From Thalassobacter stenotrophicus (lineage in GTDB: Bacteria > Pseudomonadota > Alphaproteobacteria > Rhodobacterales > Rhodobacteraceae): a stretch of DNA of 64,000 bases. The stretch is from positions 124,001 through 188,000 of the forward strand of contig NZ_CYRX01000010.1 of the NCBI RefSeq assembly GCF_001458315.1, given 5' to 3'. Under the pieces are notes generated by a model. The model was not told the origin of the DNA. It did no database searches and saw only the letters and a program-made list of their open reading frames with translations. Positions 27,681 to 36,509 of this stretch are shown here, one piece after another; position 1 is the first letter of the stretch, and every line of letters begins with the position of its first letter. The position numbers and the translations under genes are program-made.

Positions 27681-28044
27681 TTTCAGACCTCCTGCCCGCA
27701 TCGTCGGTGTCGCATCTTTGACTTAACATAGGATAAACGACACAAATCGCATGTCCATTCACGTTATCGCAATGTTCTGCTTTTACACCTGCATCGTGAC
27801 CAGAATATGCCACGCCGAAAGCCGCGTTTTGCGCCCCGCTTTGCCACGATTTAGCCCCGTTTTCGGGGCAAGGTCTCATCAATGCGCGGAAACTCGCCCA
27901 ATTATGCGTACTTTTGACGTTTTTGACCCAATGCGGCTTTGAGCTTCATTTCAATCATGTCATAGAGTGCGGGTCACATGGGGATGAGGCGCAAAAATAG
28001 CCGGGTTACCGGCACGTAAGCGAGAGACAGAGGCACGGTACGAT
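27681..28044. other. 364-bp divergent promoter region
   Basis: Between the L,D-transpeptidase and DUF882 genes. No gene, hairpin terminator or repeat is evident. It is A/T-richer around 27720-27780 and 27900-27960 and should carry both promoters; I do not see an unambiguous -35/-10 pair. Confidence 0.5.
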
Positions 28045-28602
28045 ATGAGCACGGATTTTTCCCGCCGGGGTTTACTCGGGGCATTCGCCGCGACACTGGT
28101 GACGGCAGCGCCCACTTACACGCAAGCCGCAGGCTTTTTGCGCGGCAGCGGTGATATTCGACGGTATCGCGCATCCAACCCTCGTACCGGCGAGAAAATC
28201 GACATCATCTACTGGATCGACGGCGACTACGTTAAAGACGCCCTCAAAGAAGTGAATTGGTTTATGCGTGATTGGCGTCGCAATGAGGCCATCGCAATCG
28301 ACAACCGCACAATCGACATTATGGCCGCCGTTCACCGTCTGACCGGCACGACTGAGGCTTACACGCTTTTGTCCGGCTATCGCTCCCCCCAAACGAACAA
28401 CGGACTTCGGTCCAAATCCCGTGGGGTTGCTCGCAATTCGCTCCACATGAAGGGCCAAGCCGCGGATCTGCGCCTCACCAGCCGCAGTGTTGCGCAGGTT
28501 GCAAAGGCCGCTCAATCCTGCCGCGCAGGTGGGGTTGGTCGGTACTACGGCTCCAACTTTGTTCACATGGATTGTGGTGATGTCCGGACGTGGCGCGGAT
28601 AA
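28045..28602 (+). CDS. YcbK-like DUF882 murein peptidase, Tat-exported
   Basis: 185 aa. The Tat signal is clear: FSRRGLLGAFAATLVTAAPTYTQA (twin arginine at residues 7-8, AxA cleavage near 26-28). The M15-type fold of the YcbK/DUF882 family is shown by LLSGYRSPQTNNGLRS (about 110-125), LHMKGQAADLRL with the first zinc ligands His and Asp (about 134-145), and NFVHMDCGDVRTW with the last His (about 171-183). It likely cuts peptidoglycan cross-bridges. Divergent partner of the L,D-transpeptidase; tatABC is also in this window. Confidence 0.92.
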   Translation: MSTDFSRRGLLGAFAATLVTAAPTYTQAAGFLRGSGDIRRYRASNPRTGEKIDIIYWIDGDYVKDALKEVNWFMRDWRRNEAIAIDNRTIDIMAAVHRLTGTTEAYTLLSGYRSPQTNNGLRSKSRGVARNSLHMKGQAADLRLTSRSVAQVAKAAQSCRAGGVGRYYGSNFVHMDCGDVRTWRG

Positions 28603-28626
28603 AACTTCGCCCATCGGCATGTAATC

Positions 28627-28657
28627 ACGCGCGGCCCTGAAGCCGCGCGTTTTCGTT
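28627..28657 (+). terminator. terminator after DUF882 gene
   Basis: ACGCGCGGC (28627-28635) with GCCGCGCGT (28642-28650), loop CCTGAA, followed by TTTCGTTTC. It can also serve the convergent gene ending at 28666. Confidence 0.75.
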
Positions 28658-28665
28658 TCAGGCTC

Positions 28666-29670
28666 TTATATCGCGCGAACGCGCTCCAGGATTGCCGCGC
28701 TTACATCCACACCGTTTTGCTCGGCACGTTCCATCGCGGACTGGCGGTTCACACCGGGCAACCGTGCACCGGGCTGCGCCGTAATCGCCTGCGTCAACGC
28801 AGCCATACGCCCCGCAAATTCACCACCGCTTGTCGCATCGGGATCAATCAGAACAAAGCATTGACCGGTGGCGGGTGGCCCACCGACTGGCCCCGAAAAC
28901 GGGCTCGCGTCTTTGCCCAGAACCGCTCCGCTTAGCGCTGCGGCAAACGTCTCAACGATCAGGCCAAGGCCGACACCTTTATAGCCACCAGCCGGCGCCA
29001 TCGAACCCTTGAGGCCGACGTTCGGGTCCGTCGTCGGTTTCCCTTCGGCATCCAGCGCCCAACCCTCAGGAATAGGCTTGCCCTCACGCGCGTGCTTCAT
29101 AACTTCGGATTTGGCGATGGCGCTGGCACTTTGGTCGATCAAAAGGCTTGCGCCCCCGGCACCGTCTGGCGCCCCCAAGGCGATTGGGTTGGTTCCGACA
29201 ACCGGCGTCGCCCCGCCCGATGGCGCGATGGACGCGGGCGCGTTCGTAAAGCACAAGCCTACCAAGCCGGATTGCGCGATCCGCAGGGCGTGGACGCCAA
29301 GAACACCGCAGTTATAGCTCTCCCGGATCGACAAAACCGCTATCCCTTGGCTGCGGGCGGCGTCCATGGCCAGCGGCAGACCCGCATCAATAGCCGCGTG
29401 GGCAAACCCGTTGCCAGCCGAAACAACAACCGCCGCAGGGCGCGGTGTTTCGACCGATGGAACCGCCTCTCCCAGCACTTTGCCACAGCGCAAATGCTCC
29501 GCGTAAATCGGGATGTAAGCCAACCCGTGGGAGGCCACGCCCATCGCTTCGGTCACTGCCGTGTCCCGTGCAAGGGGGCGCGCTTGGGGCTCGGATGCAC
29601 CCGCTCGGCGCAAAGCGTCAAACGACAATGCCTCAATGGCCGCCAGGGACAGGTTTTCGGTCTCACTCAT
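28666..29670 (-). CDS. Ldh family NAD(P)-dependent oxidoreductase
   Basis: 334-aa member of the malate/L-lactate/ureidoglycolate dehydrogenase family, which also includes delta1-piperideine-2-carboxylate reductases. Characteristic features: VASHGLAYIP with the substrate-binding His (about 47-56), the Asn/Gly-rich NPIALGAP segment (about 150-165), and GGYKGVGLGLIVETFAAALSGA (about 225-246). Substrate cannot be assigned. It is the last gene of an operon with DUF3726, a 568-aa unknown protein and an M19 dipeptidase, so it may reduce or oxidise an amino-acid-derived acid released by that pathway. Confidence 0.85.
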   Translation of the reverse strand: MSETENLSLAAIEALSFDALRRAGASEPQARPLARDTAVTEAMGVASHGLAYIPIYAEHLRCGKVLGEAVPSVETPRPAAVVVSAGNGFAHAAIDAGLPLAMDAARSQGIAVLSIRESYNCGVLGVHALRIAQSGLVGLCFTNAPASIAPSGGATPVVGTNPIALGAPDGAGGASLLIDQSASAIAKSEVMKHAREGKPIPEGWALDAEGKPTTDPNVGLKGSMAPAGGYKGVGLGLIVETFAAALSGAVLGKDASPFSGPVGGPPATGQCFVLIDPDATSGGEFAGRMAALTQAITAQPGARLPGVNRQSAMERAEQNGVDVSAAILERVRAI

Positions 29671-29728
29671 GGTTTATTCCTCGGTAAACTATTTATTATC
29701 AGTGGCCTGCGACAATGGTCGTGGCCAA

Positions 29729-30358
29729 TCAGTCTGCGCCCCCGGCCCCACGTGCACGTGACGCCTCAGTCGCGGGAGCATAGGTTGCAGCGGCAAAACC
29801 TTCCAGCCGATTTAGCTGATCGGGGTGCACAAAGGCGCGGGTTGACCGCGCGATGGGCGCACCCGTCGGCGCATCCGCCAGTGGTGTTATCGAAACGCGC
29901 GCGGCCCCATTGATTTCGATCGATCCTGCGCACCAAAGACAAGGCTCAGCCCCACCGCGCACTGTCACCTGTGCGCCGGCATCTGACGTACGCCATTGCA
30001 CCGAATAGAGCCCCGGCAAATGCGCCACAAACGGCACCATCAAAACGGCGCCAACGACCGCAGGCAAGTGTAGGCCCTCAGGCGGTATGCGCCCGTGATC
30101 CGACAAGGCCGCCCCTGCGTGCAGCACCGATAGGCCCACCACGTCCGCTGGGCTGTGCCCGCCGCCGGGCAAAGGCTTTAGCCCCGCCTCCAAGACGGAC
30201 AGCAACGCCGCCAACCCCGGCAAACCGCGACTGTTCACCCAGGTCACACTTGCGCGCGCTTCCTCTGCGAGGCCCCAATCCATGCCAGCGCCCCGCGCGG
30301 CCTTGAACGCCAGCGCCCCCGCCTCCGAGAGCGACATCTCCCGCAAAGTCAGGCTCAC
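29729..30358 (-). CDS. DUF3726 family protein
   Basis: 209 aa from a GTG at 30358 that overlaps the stop of the upstream gene (GTGA); an in-frame ATG at 30397 lies inside that gene and is less likely. The N-terminus (MSLTLREMSLSEAGALAFKA with AARGAGMDWGLAEEA) is the DUF3726 signature. Function unknown. There are two Cys in EPCLWCAG (about residues 150-156). The 4-bp coupling with the 568-aa protein suggests the two work in one complex or pathway. Confidence 0.75.
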   Translation of the reverse strand: MSLTLREMSLSEAGALAFKAARGAGMDWGLAEEARASVTWVNSRGLPGLAALLSVLEAGLKPLPGGGHSPADVVGLSVLHAGAALSDHGRIPPEGLHLPAVVGAVLMVPFVAHLPGLYSVQWRTSDAGAQVTVRGGAEPCLWCAGSIEINGAARVSITPLADAPTGAPIARSTRAFVHPDQLNRLEGFAAATYAPATEASRARGAGGAD

Positions 30359-32061
30359 GCCCCCTCCCACGGAGCTTGCCAATACGGCCAGCGACATTCG
30401 GATTGCGCAGATAAATCAGGGGGCAAAGGCGCACCGGCGAACATGCAGATCCGCACCCACCGATCCGAGCGTGGGTCAAACCGCTGCGCCCCAAAGAACG
30501 AAAGCTTAGCCCGCAAAAGGTCAATCGGCATCATGTCCGCGGCAATCGTATTGTCTTGGATTTCCCCAAAGGGATGCTCCGCGATGATCTGCACCCGCCG
30601 CAAAGCGTGTCGCAACGCGGGGTTGGCCAAGGCAAATGCGGCCACCGGCGCGTCCTCGGGCCAAGCGGGCAGCATCGCGTGCAACTTCGCAATGTCGCGT
30701 CCGGGTGCCAACGGCTGCTCATAGTCTTCGACCGGCTCCTCACAGCGCTCGCCCAAGCGCGGCTCAAGCTTCTCGGCAGAGGTGTACCAGACCCGTGCCT
30801 GCGCCTCAGCCGCGGCCCAGTCAATCGCAACTGCCCACGGATAGTGATGCGCAATCAGAGCCTTAAGCGCGCCGACAGTCATTTGTCCGTTTATCCGGTG
30901 CGCCTCGGTCGGTACGGACATTTCGGCGGCGATTTCTTCCAATTGGGCGGCGTAAGGCTCTAGGATCGCGCTGACCAACCACTCTTGGCCCTCAAGCGTT
31001 AACGCCGTTTCGGCCCAATCGATCAGTGCATCCCATGTGGTCACACCGGCATCCAACCGGGTGATGATCCGTACCAAATCATCTCCCAACCCCGCGTCGC
31101 GCACCTGTTGGCGGGGGTGGTCGGTGCGCCACGTCGCAACCTTTGCTGACATGATCTGCGCCAGTGTCAGGACCAATGCCCACGCCTCTGGGTCTGGGTC
31201 ATTTTGCGCGCGCACGGACGCCAAGGCGGTCTCTCGCGCGCTGATCCATGCGTTGATCAACTTGGGGTGCGTCATCAAAAACGGCGCCATGCCGAGGCCG
31301 GTTGAATTGCCGATCCCGAGGCCCCGGGCAATATCGGGATCAAGGGTCGCAGCTTTGGTGCCCTGTGCCGCCGCCCGTGCGCGGGCCATGTGTTGAACCA
31401 ATTCCGTAACGGCCCAGCGGATCAAATAGACGGTCAGCATCTCGGCCTGGAACGGCGCGGCAACTTCCGCCCGGGTAGAGATCGTTTCATAGTCAGCGGC
31501 ACCAAACTTGCCGGAGCCATAGACGGCTGTCGTGCGCATCAAATAGCCCACTTCGCCCAATTCACCCGTATCGGGCTGCTGCCCGCTGGCAAGGGCACTG
31601 ACCACTTTTTCCCACAGCCTGACGGAGCGGTTGGCCCGGCTCAACGTCAACTCGGTTTCCGAAATGCGGCCTGCCTCTTGGACAGGCACATTTGCCGCAA
31701 GCCGCGCCAGATCGGCGGCGTCAGGCACCCCATCAAACAACGTGAACGTCGCATCCCAAGCCGTTGCAATCACACGGTCCGAGCGAAGCTCATCCGGCAA
31801 ATCATGAAAAAACGCGACCAACGAATATGTCCGCGCACCCGTCTGCGCACGCAAAACCGCGTGCCCCACACCCTGCGCATCCACCTGCCAATCGGCAATG
31901 GAAAACTGCCAATCATCGCGCACCGCGCGCGCCGTCAGTTGTCGCATGAATGAAAGGGGCGAGGCATGAAAACACCCCATCCGCTCTAGCCGCATCACCT
32001 TGCTTGGCGGGCGTAGGCCGGACATCGCACCGGCCAGCGGAGGGGATGCGCGCTTAGCCAT
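30355..32061 (-). CDS. conserved hypothetical protein, 568 aa
   Basis: Large soluble, mostly helical protein; I do not recognise the family. No P-loop, no signal peptide, no membrane segment. Notable conserved-looking blocks: YLMRTTAVYGSGKFGAADYE (about 180-200), DIARGLGIGNSTGLGMAPFL (about 250-270), and the C-terminal IAEHPFGEIQDNTIAADMMP and KLSFFGAQRFDPRSDRW. The glycine-serine segments could bind a nucleotide or phosphate, but this is speculation. The start at 32061 overlaps the dipeptidase stop by 8 bp, an unusually tight link. Its stop overlaps the DUF3726 GTG. The position between an M19 dipeptidase and an Ldh-family enzyme suggests a catabolic role. Confidence 0.75.
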   Translation of the reverse strand: MAKRASPPLAGAMSGLRPPSKVMRLERMGCFHASPLSFMRQLTARAVRDDWQFSIADWQVDAQGVGHAVLRAQTGARTYSLVAFFHDLPDELRSDRVIATAWDATFTLFDGVPDAADLARLAANVPVQEAGRISETELTLSRANRSVRLWEKVVSALASGQQPDTGELGEVGYLMRTTAVYGSGKFGAADYETISTRAEVAAPFQAEMLTVYLIRWAVTELVQHMARARAAAQGTKAATLDPDIARGLGIGNSTGLGMAPFLMTHPKLINAWISARETALASVRAQNDPDPEAWALVLTLAQIMSAKVATWRTDHPRQQVRDAGLGDDLVRIITRLDAGVTTWDALIDWAETALTLEGQEWLVSAILEPYAAQLEEIAAEMSVPTEAHRINGQMTVGALKALIAHHYPWAVAIDWAAAEAQARVWYTSAEKLEPRLGERCEEPVEDYEQPLAPGRDIAKLHAMLPAWPEDAPVAAFALANPALRHALRRVQIIAEHPFGEIQDNTIAADMMPIDLLRAKLSFFGAQRFDPRSDRWVRICMFAGAPLPPDLSAQSECRWPYWQAPWEGA

Positions 32062-33043
32062 CCACCGGTCCAAAGCTGGTCTCGTAGAACCGCGCCCAGT
32101 TGCCGCCCATCAGGCCCGCGACCTCGCCTGCGTCAAATCCGGCGGCAGCCAAACCCTCGGCCAAGCCCGGAAAGTCGCGGTTATCACGGAACCAATCAGG
32201 CTGCGGCGGAAAGCCCGGTGCAGATGCAGACCCTTCACCGTAATCGATTTCCTTGGTCCAGCGCCCCACCCGCATCCATTCCACAATGCTATCGGGCTGG
32301 TCTTGGCACAGGTCCGACCCAATCCCGAGGCAATGGGCGCCGTACTTATCAGCGGTTCGCGCGATCATCTCACAAAAATCCGCCCGCGAACAATCTGTCC
32401 CGCCTTTCAGATGGTGCGGATAAAGCGAAAAGCCCAGCATCCCACCATGATCCCCTTTGGGCCCCAAAACCGCGTCCAAAACGGCGTCGGATTTGTTGCG
32501 CCGCGCGGCGTGCCACCAGCCCGGATTAGCATGTGTGATCGCAATCGGACGGCTTGAATGGTCCGCCACCTCAATCGTCGAGCGATCGGCAGAGTGGCTC
32601 ATATCCACCACAAGGCCCACACGGTTCATCTCGGTCACGACCTGACGTCCCATCCGCGTCAGCCCCGTGTCATCCTCTTCATAACACCCGGTCGCGAGCA
32701 GCGATTGGTTGTTATAGGTCAGCTGCATAAACCGCAGACCAAGCTGGTGCAGAATTTCGACTAGGCCGATGTCATCCTCCATCGGGCTAGGGTTTTGCGC
32801 CCCGAAAAAGATCGCCGTGCGTCCCGTGGCCTCAGCCGTTTTGAGGTCAGCCGCCGTCCGACCGGGAAAAATCAGCTCAGGAAAGCGTTCGAACCAACGG
32901 TTCCACTGCTCTAGGTTCGCAACGGTTTCGCGAAACGTCTCGTGGTAAGCCACTGTCACGTGTACGCCCGTTAGACCGCCTTGATGCATCTGTTCAAAGA
33001 CGGTCTGAGACCAATTGCAGTACTGTAAGTTGTCTATGCGCAT
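32054..33043 (-). CDS. membrane dipeptidase family protein (M19), cytoplasmic
   Basis: 329-aa zinc amidohydrolase of the renal dipeptidase family, which cleaves dipeptides (including those with a D-residue) or cyclic amides. Motifs: the VDMSHSADRS zinc ligand segment (about 148-157), ITHANPGWW (about 169-177), and GIGSDLCQDQ (about 240-250). The classical N-terminal HxD zinc site is not clear here: MRIDNLQYCNWSQ replaces it, so the metal site may be altered or mononuclear. No signal peptide, so it acts in the cytoplasm, unlike the animal enzyme. First gene of a four-gene operon with a 568-aa unknown, DUF3726 and an Ldh-family oxidoreductase. Confidence 0.85.
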   Translation of the reverse strand: MRIDNLQYCNWSQTVFEQMHQGGLTGVHVTVAYHETFRETVANLEQWNRWFERFPELIFPGRTAADLKTAEATGRTAIFFGAQNPSPMEDDIGLVEILHQLGLRFMQLTYNNQSLLATGCYEEDDTGLTRMGRQVVTEMNRVGLVVDMSHSADRSTIEVADHSSRPIAITHANPGWWHAARRNKSDAVLDAVLGPKGDHGGMLGFSLYPHHLKGGTDCSRADFCEMIARTADKYGAHCLGIGSDLCQDQPDSIVEWMRVGRWTKEIDYGEGSASAPGFPPQPDWFRDNRDFPGLAEGLAAAGFDAGEVAGLMGGNWARFYETSFGPVDG

Positions 33044-33226
33044 AACGCCTCCCGCATTGCTTGTCCCTCACGCGGGGCGATTCCGTCAATTCGTGATCGC
33101 ATCGCGGGGATGATTTTTGCGCATTTCGGCGCATCTGGCTTATCGAAGTCCGAAAATTGGCCTTATCAAACCGCCCCAAGGTCAAGCACGCTTGACCATG
33201 CCCGCACGGCGTGATCCACCCATTTT

Positions 33227-34144
33227 ATGATCCGCGCACGCACAGATATCCCGCTTTTTGGCCCCACGGCTCAGGCCGCCTTTTGGATGATGGGCGCGAT
33301 TGTGTCGTTCACCTCAATGGCGGTTGCCGGGCGCGCCGTCAGCCATGAGCTTGATACGTTTGAGATTATGCTCTTTCGGTCCATCGTGGGGATTTGCGTC
33401 GTTGTCGAGGGGGCAAGGCTTTTGGGCACATCCCACACGATCACCCACCGCACGCTGGGCCTGCACACAATCCGCAACATCGGCCATTTTGCGGGCCAAA
33501 ACCTGTGGTTTTTTGCCATAACGATGGTGCCGTTGATGCAGGTCTTTGCGCTCGAATTCACGTCGCCGCTGTGGGTCGTATTGCTCGCGCCACTCATTTT
33601 GGGTGAGCGGATTACGTGGGACCGTATCGGCGTTGTGTGCCTTGGTCTGATCGGCGTGGCACTCGTCGCCCGCCCGTGGGAGGCCGCGCCATCATGGGGT
33701 TTGGTGGCCGCGGGGCTCGCAGCCATTGGCTTTGCCGTATCAGCCCTGTTCACCCGTAGACTAACCCGCACCGAAAGCGTGACCTGCATCCTGTTTTGGA
33801 TGACCCTGATGCAGGCGGTCTTTGGCCTGATCTGCGCAGGTTTTGACGGGGATATCGCCCTGCCCTCCGCCACAGTGGCGCCTTGGCTGGTGCTGATCGC
33901 AATGGCCGGGCTGCTGGCTCATTTGTGCATGACGCAAGCCCTGTCCCGCGCCCCGGCCTCGGTGGTGATGCCGTTCGACTTTGTGCGCCTGCCCGTCATC
34001 GCCTTTGTTGGCATCTGGCTCTACTCAGAGCCGTTCGATCTATGGGCGCTCTCGGGCGGGGTCATCATCTTTGCGGCCGGCTACATGAACGTCCTCACCG
34101 CCGCACGCGGTGAAAAGCGGTTAAGCCAATCACGGGCCCGGTAG
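33227..34144 (+). CDS. DMT superfamily (EamA) transporter
   Basis: 305-aa inner-membrane transporter with ten predicted helices and two EamA repeats (roughly residues 14-140 and 155-290). Typical sequence in each half: FTSPLWVVLLAPLILGERIT and VVMPFDFVRLPVIAFVGIWLYSE. The substrate (metabolite, amino acid, nucleobase) cannot be predicted. It stands alone, divergent from the dipeptidase operon; 183 bp separate the two starts, so co-regulation is possible. No strong ribosome site. Confidence 0.88.
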   Translation: MIRARTDIPLFGPTAQAAFWMMGAIVSFTSMAVAGRAVSHELDTFEIMLFRSIVGICVVVEGARLLGTSHTITHRTLGLHTIRNIGHFAGQNLWFFAITMVPLMQVFALEFTSPLWVVLLAPLILGERITWDRIGVVCLGLIGVALVARPWEAAPSWGLVAAGLAAIGFAVSALFTRRLTRTESVTCILFWMTLMQAVFGLICAGFDGDIALPSATVAPWLVLIAMAGLLAHLCMTQALSRAPASVVMPFDFVRLPVIAFVGIWLYSEPFDLWALSGGVIIFAAGYMNVLTAARGEKRLSQSRAR

Positions 34145-34241
34145 CCCCTCGCGTTAACCAACTTACACCCTGAGGTTGATGTATATTTGCCACCGTTGCC
34201 CTACCACAAAGGCGCTAAAGCCCTTTTACGCAGGGTAACGT

Positions 34242-34270
34242 TTGACGGTTTCAATTTAGCTCAACTAAGA
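34242..34270 (+). promoter_or_regulatory. sigma-70-type promoter of fadL-like gene
   Basis: TTGACG (34242-34247), 17-bp spacer, CTAAGA (34265-34270). Predicted start near 34277, leaving a 60-nt leader before the ATG at 34341. Confidence 0.55.
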
Positions 34271-34340
34271 AACAGTGGACCAGAGCGGGGGAGCTCTGCC
34301 GCGCCAACTCACGGTGCGCAACTTGGGAGAAAAACATATC

Positions 34341-35453
34341 ATGAAACGTATCGCGCTTGCGGCCCTACTCACGACCGCTACTGCTACTTCTGCCCTCGCG
34401 GGCGGCATCGACCGGTCCGGCCAGTTCCTTGGACCTCTGTTTCAAGATGGTGGTGAAACAGGCAGCTATTTTCAATTTGGCATCGGGTCTGTCGAACCAT
34501 CCGTTGGTGTGTCTGTTCCCGGCCTTACCGGATCTGACCCTCTGGACACCTACGTACCTTGGAGCGCCGCGATCAAACTGGACGTTACCGACAAGCTCAG
34601 CTTCGCGATCATTGGCGATCAACCCTTTGGAGCGAATGTGAATTACTCAGGCTTGCCGTTTCAAAGCGCACTGCTACAGGGTCTTAACGTCGAACCCGGC
34701 GCAAATATCAAAACCCAAGCATGGACTGGTGTATTGCGTTACGAGCTGAATGAGACTTTGAGCGTCCACGGTGGCTTGCGTGCGCAAAAAGCGAGCGGGC
34801 AAGTCAATACACGGGTTGGAACAGGTGTAGTTCCTCCTTTTCGCCAGCTAAACGCATCGAGCGACTTCGCCCTTGGTGCTCTGGTAGGGGTTGCATACGA
34901 ACGGCCAGAAATCGCTTTACGAATAGCCCTTACCTACAATTCTGAAATTGATCAAAAATTGACGGGTACTGAGATCACGGACATTGTGAGCCCAGCCACC
35001 ACAGCTTTCACTGTAACGACTCCTGCAAGTCTGAACCTTGAGTTCCAAACAGGCGTAGCCGCGGATACCTTGTTGTTTGGTTCTGTTCGCTATGTCGAGT
35101 GGGACGGCTTCAACCTGACGACCCCCGGTGCCGGCCAATACGTCAACTTCGATAAAGACACGACAACATACTCACTGGGGCTAGGTCGCCGGTTTAACGA
35201 TACATGGTCTGCCGCCGTTACGCTAGGTTTCGAAGCAAAAGGTGACTTTGCGGCCAACTCAGCGCTGGCCCCAACCACAGGCTCCCAGAGCATCGGCCTT
35301 GCAGCTACGTACACCCAGGGTAAAACAACCGTCACAACCGGTGTCACATATGCGAAACTAGGCGAGCGTGAGTTTGACTTGGGCGGCACCCCCGTCAGCT
35401 TCACCGACGGCGAAGCCATCGGTGTTGGTGTGCGCTTGGGTATCAACTTCTAA
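34341..35453 (+). CDS. OmpP1/FadL/TodX family outer membrane protein
   Basis: 370-aa outer-membrane beta-barrel for uptake of hydrophobic compounds such as long-chain fatty acids. Signal peptide at 1-20 (MKRIALAALLTTATATSALA), mature N-terminus GGIDRSGQFLGPLFQDGG, many alternating strands, and a C-terminal GVGVRLGINF ending in phenylalanine as required for BAM assembly. The start is the ATG at 34341 with GGGAG nearby; the frame extends upstream without a signal. Lower GC and different codon use than neighbours, common for porins. Own promoter and terminator. Confidence 0.9.
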   Translation: MKRIALAALLTTATATSALAGGIDRSGQFLGPLFQDGGETGSYFQFGIGSVEPSVGVSVPGLTGSDPLDTYVPWSAAIKLDVTDKLSFAIIGDQPFGANVNYSGLPFQSALLQGLNVEPGANIKTQAWTGVLRYELNETLSVHGGLRAQKASGQVNTRVGTGVVPPFRQLNASSDFALGALVGVAYERPEIALRIALTYNSEIDQKLTGTEITDIVSPATTAFTVTTPASLNLEFQTGVAADTLLFGSVRYVEWDGFNLTTPGAGQYVNFDKDTTTYSLGLGRRFNDTWSAAVTLGFEAKGDFAANSALAPTTGSQSIGLAATYTQGKTTVTTGVTYAKLGEREFDLGGTPVSFTDGEAIGVGVRLGINF

Positions 35454-35477
35454 AGCCCACCCAACCAAAACCGTCCC

Positions 35478-35508
35478 AAACGCCCCGGCCAATCGCTGGG
35501 GCGTTTTT
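35478..35508 (+). terminator. terminator after fadL-like gene
   Basis: AAACGCCCC with GGGGCGTTTTT: CGCCCC (35481-35486) pairs with GGGGCG (35498-35503), followed by five T. Confidence 0.8.
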
Positions 35509-35562
35509 GTTTGTCGCAACTTCCGGGTCGCCTCTGTGCCGCCCGCTTGCTAGAGCGCTGCC

Positions 35563-36483
35563 ATGACATCGCAAAAAACCATATCACCGCGCGCTTGGGC
35601 GGAACTGATCCTGCTCTCGGCGATTTGGGGCGGGTCGTTCCTGGCGATCCGTACGGCGTTGGATGAAATACCCTTTGTCACATCGGTCGCATACCGCGTC
35701 GCCATTGCGGCAGCGGCCCTTTGGACCGTGGCGCTTATCCAGCGCGCGCCCCTTGGGATCACACGGGCGCATCTGGTTGGATTTCTGGGCATGGGGGTGC
35801 TGAACAACGTGATCCCCTTCACGCTGATGGCATGGGGGCAGTTGCATATTGAGAGCGGCCTGACCTCAATCCTCAACGCGACCACTGCCATTTTTGGCGT
35901 TCTGGTTGCCGCGATTTTTCTGGCGGACGAAAGGCTCACTCCACGAAAATTGATCGGTGTGGGCATCGGATTTATGGGTGTTGCGACAGCGATCGGCCTT
36001 GGCACCCTGATGCAGTTCGACCTGCGCAGCTTGGCCCAAGTCGCGGTCGTGACGGGCACCTTTTCCTATGCGCTCGCGGGTGTTTGGGCGCGGCATTGGT
36101 TGGCGGGCCTATCGCCCCTTGTCGCCGCCGCAGGCATGTTGAGCGGTGCGAGCCTTGTGATGATCCCCGCAGCCCTATTCCTTGACGGTATGGTAATCCC
36201 GCAGAACCCGATCACATGGGTCGCAATCCTCTATTACGCGCTGATCGCAACTGCATTCGCTTACATGCTCTATTTCCGGGTGTTGGGCATGGCGGGCAGC
36301 GGCAACCTGATGCTGTGCACGTTGATGGTGCCGCCCGTGGCGATCACGCTTGGCGCATGGATCCGGGACGAGACGCTGGACCCCAACGCCTACGCAGGCT
36401 TTGCCGTGCTCGCACTGGGGCTGGTGATCCTTGATGGGCGGGTCATGGCACGCTTGCGCGCCCGCGCCCGCGCGCGTAGCTAG
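35563..36483 (+). CDS. EamA family transporter
   Basis: 306-aa ten-helix drug/metabolite transporter, not closely similar to the DMT protein at 33.2 kb. N-terminal ILLSAIWGGSFLAIRTALDE is the typical EamA opening; the second repeat has MLSGASLVMIPAALF and ALIATAFAYMLYFRVLG. Basic tail MARLRARARARS at the C-terminus. Substrate unknown. It lies 27 bp before the P-loop protein gene on the same strand and may be cotranscribed with it. Confidence 0.88.
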   Translation: MTSQKTISPRAWAELILLSAIWGGSFLAIRTALDEIPFVTSVAYRVAIAAAALWTVALIQRAPLGITRAHLVGFLGMGVLNNVIPFTLMAWGQLHIESGLTSILNATTAIFGVLVAAIFLADERLTPRKLIGVGIGFMGVATAIGLGTLMQFDLRSLAQVAVVTGTFSYALAGVWARHWLAGLSPLVAAAGMLSGASLVMIPAALFLDGMVIPQNPITWVAILYYALIATAFAYMLYFRVLGMAGSGNLMLCTLMVPPVAITLGAWIRDETLDPNAYAGFAVLALGLVILDGRVMARLRARARARS

Positions 36484-36509
36484 GGGCAGACCAAACGAAA
36501 GACCCCGCC

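Noticed and set aside
27939-27954. TTGA...TCAA near 27.94 kb before the DUF882 gene
   Set aside because: The half-sites are separated by 8 bases rather than 6, so it is not an FNR-type box.
32054-33043. Assignment of the M19 protein as a secreted membrane dipeptidase
   Set aside because: No signal peptide or lipid anchor; the name is only the family's.
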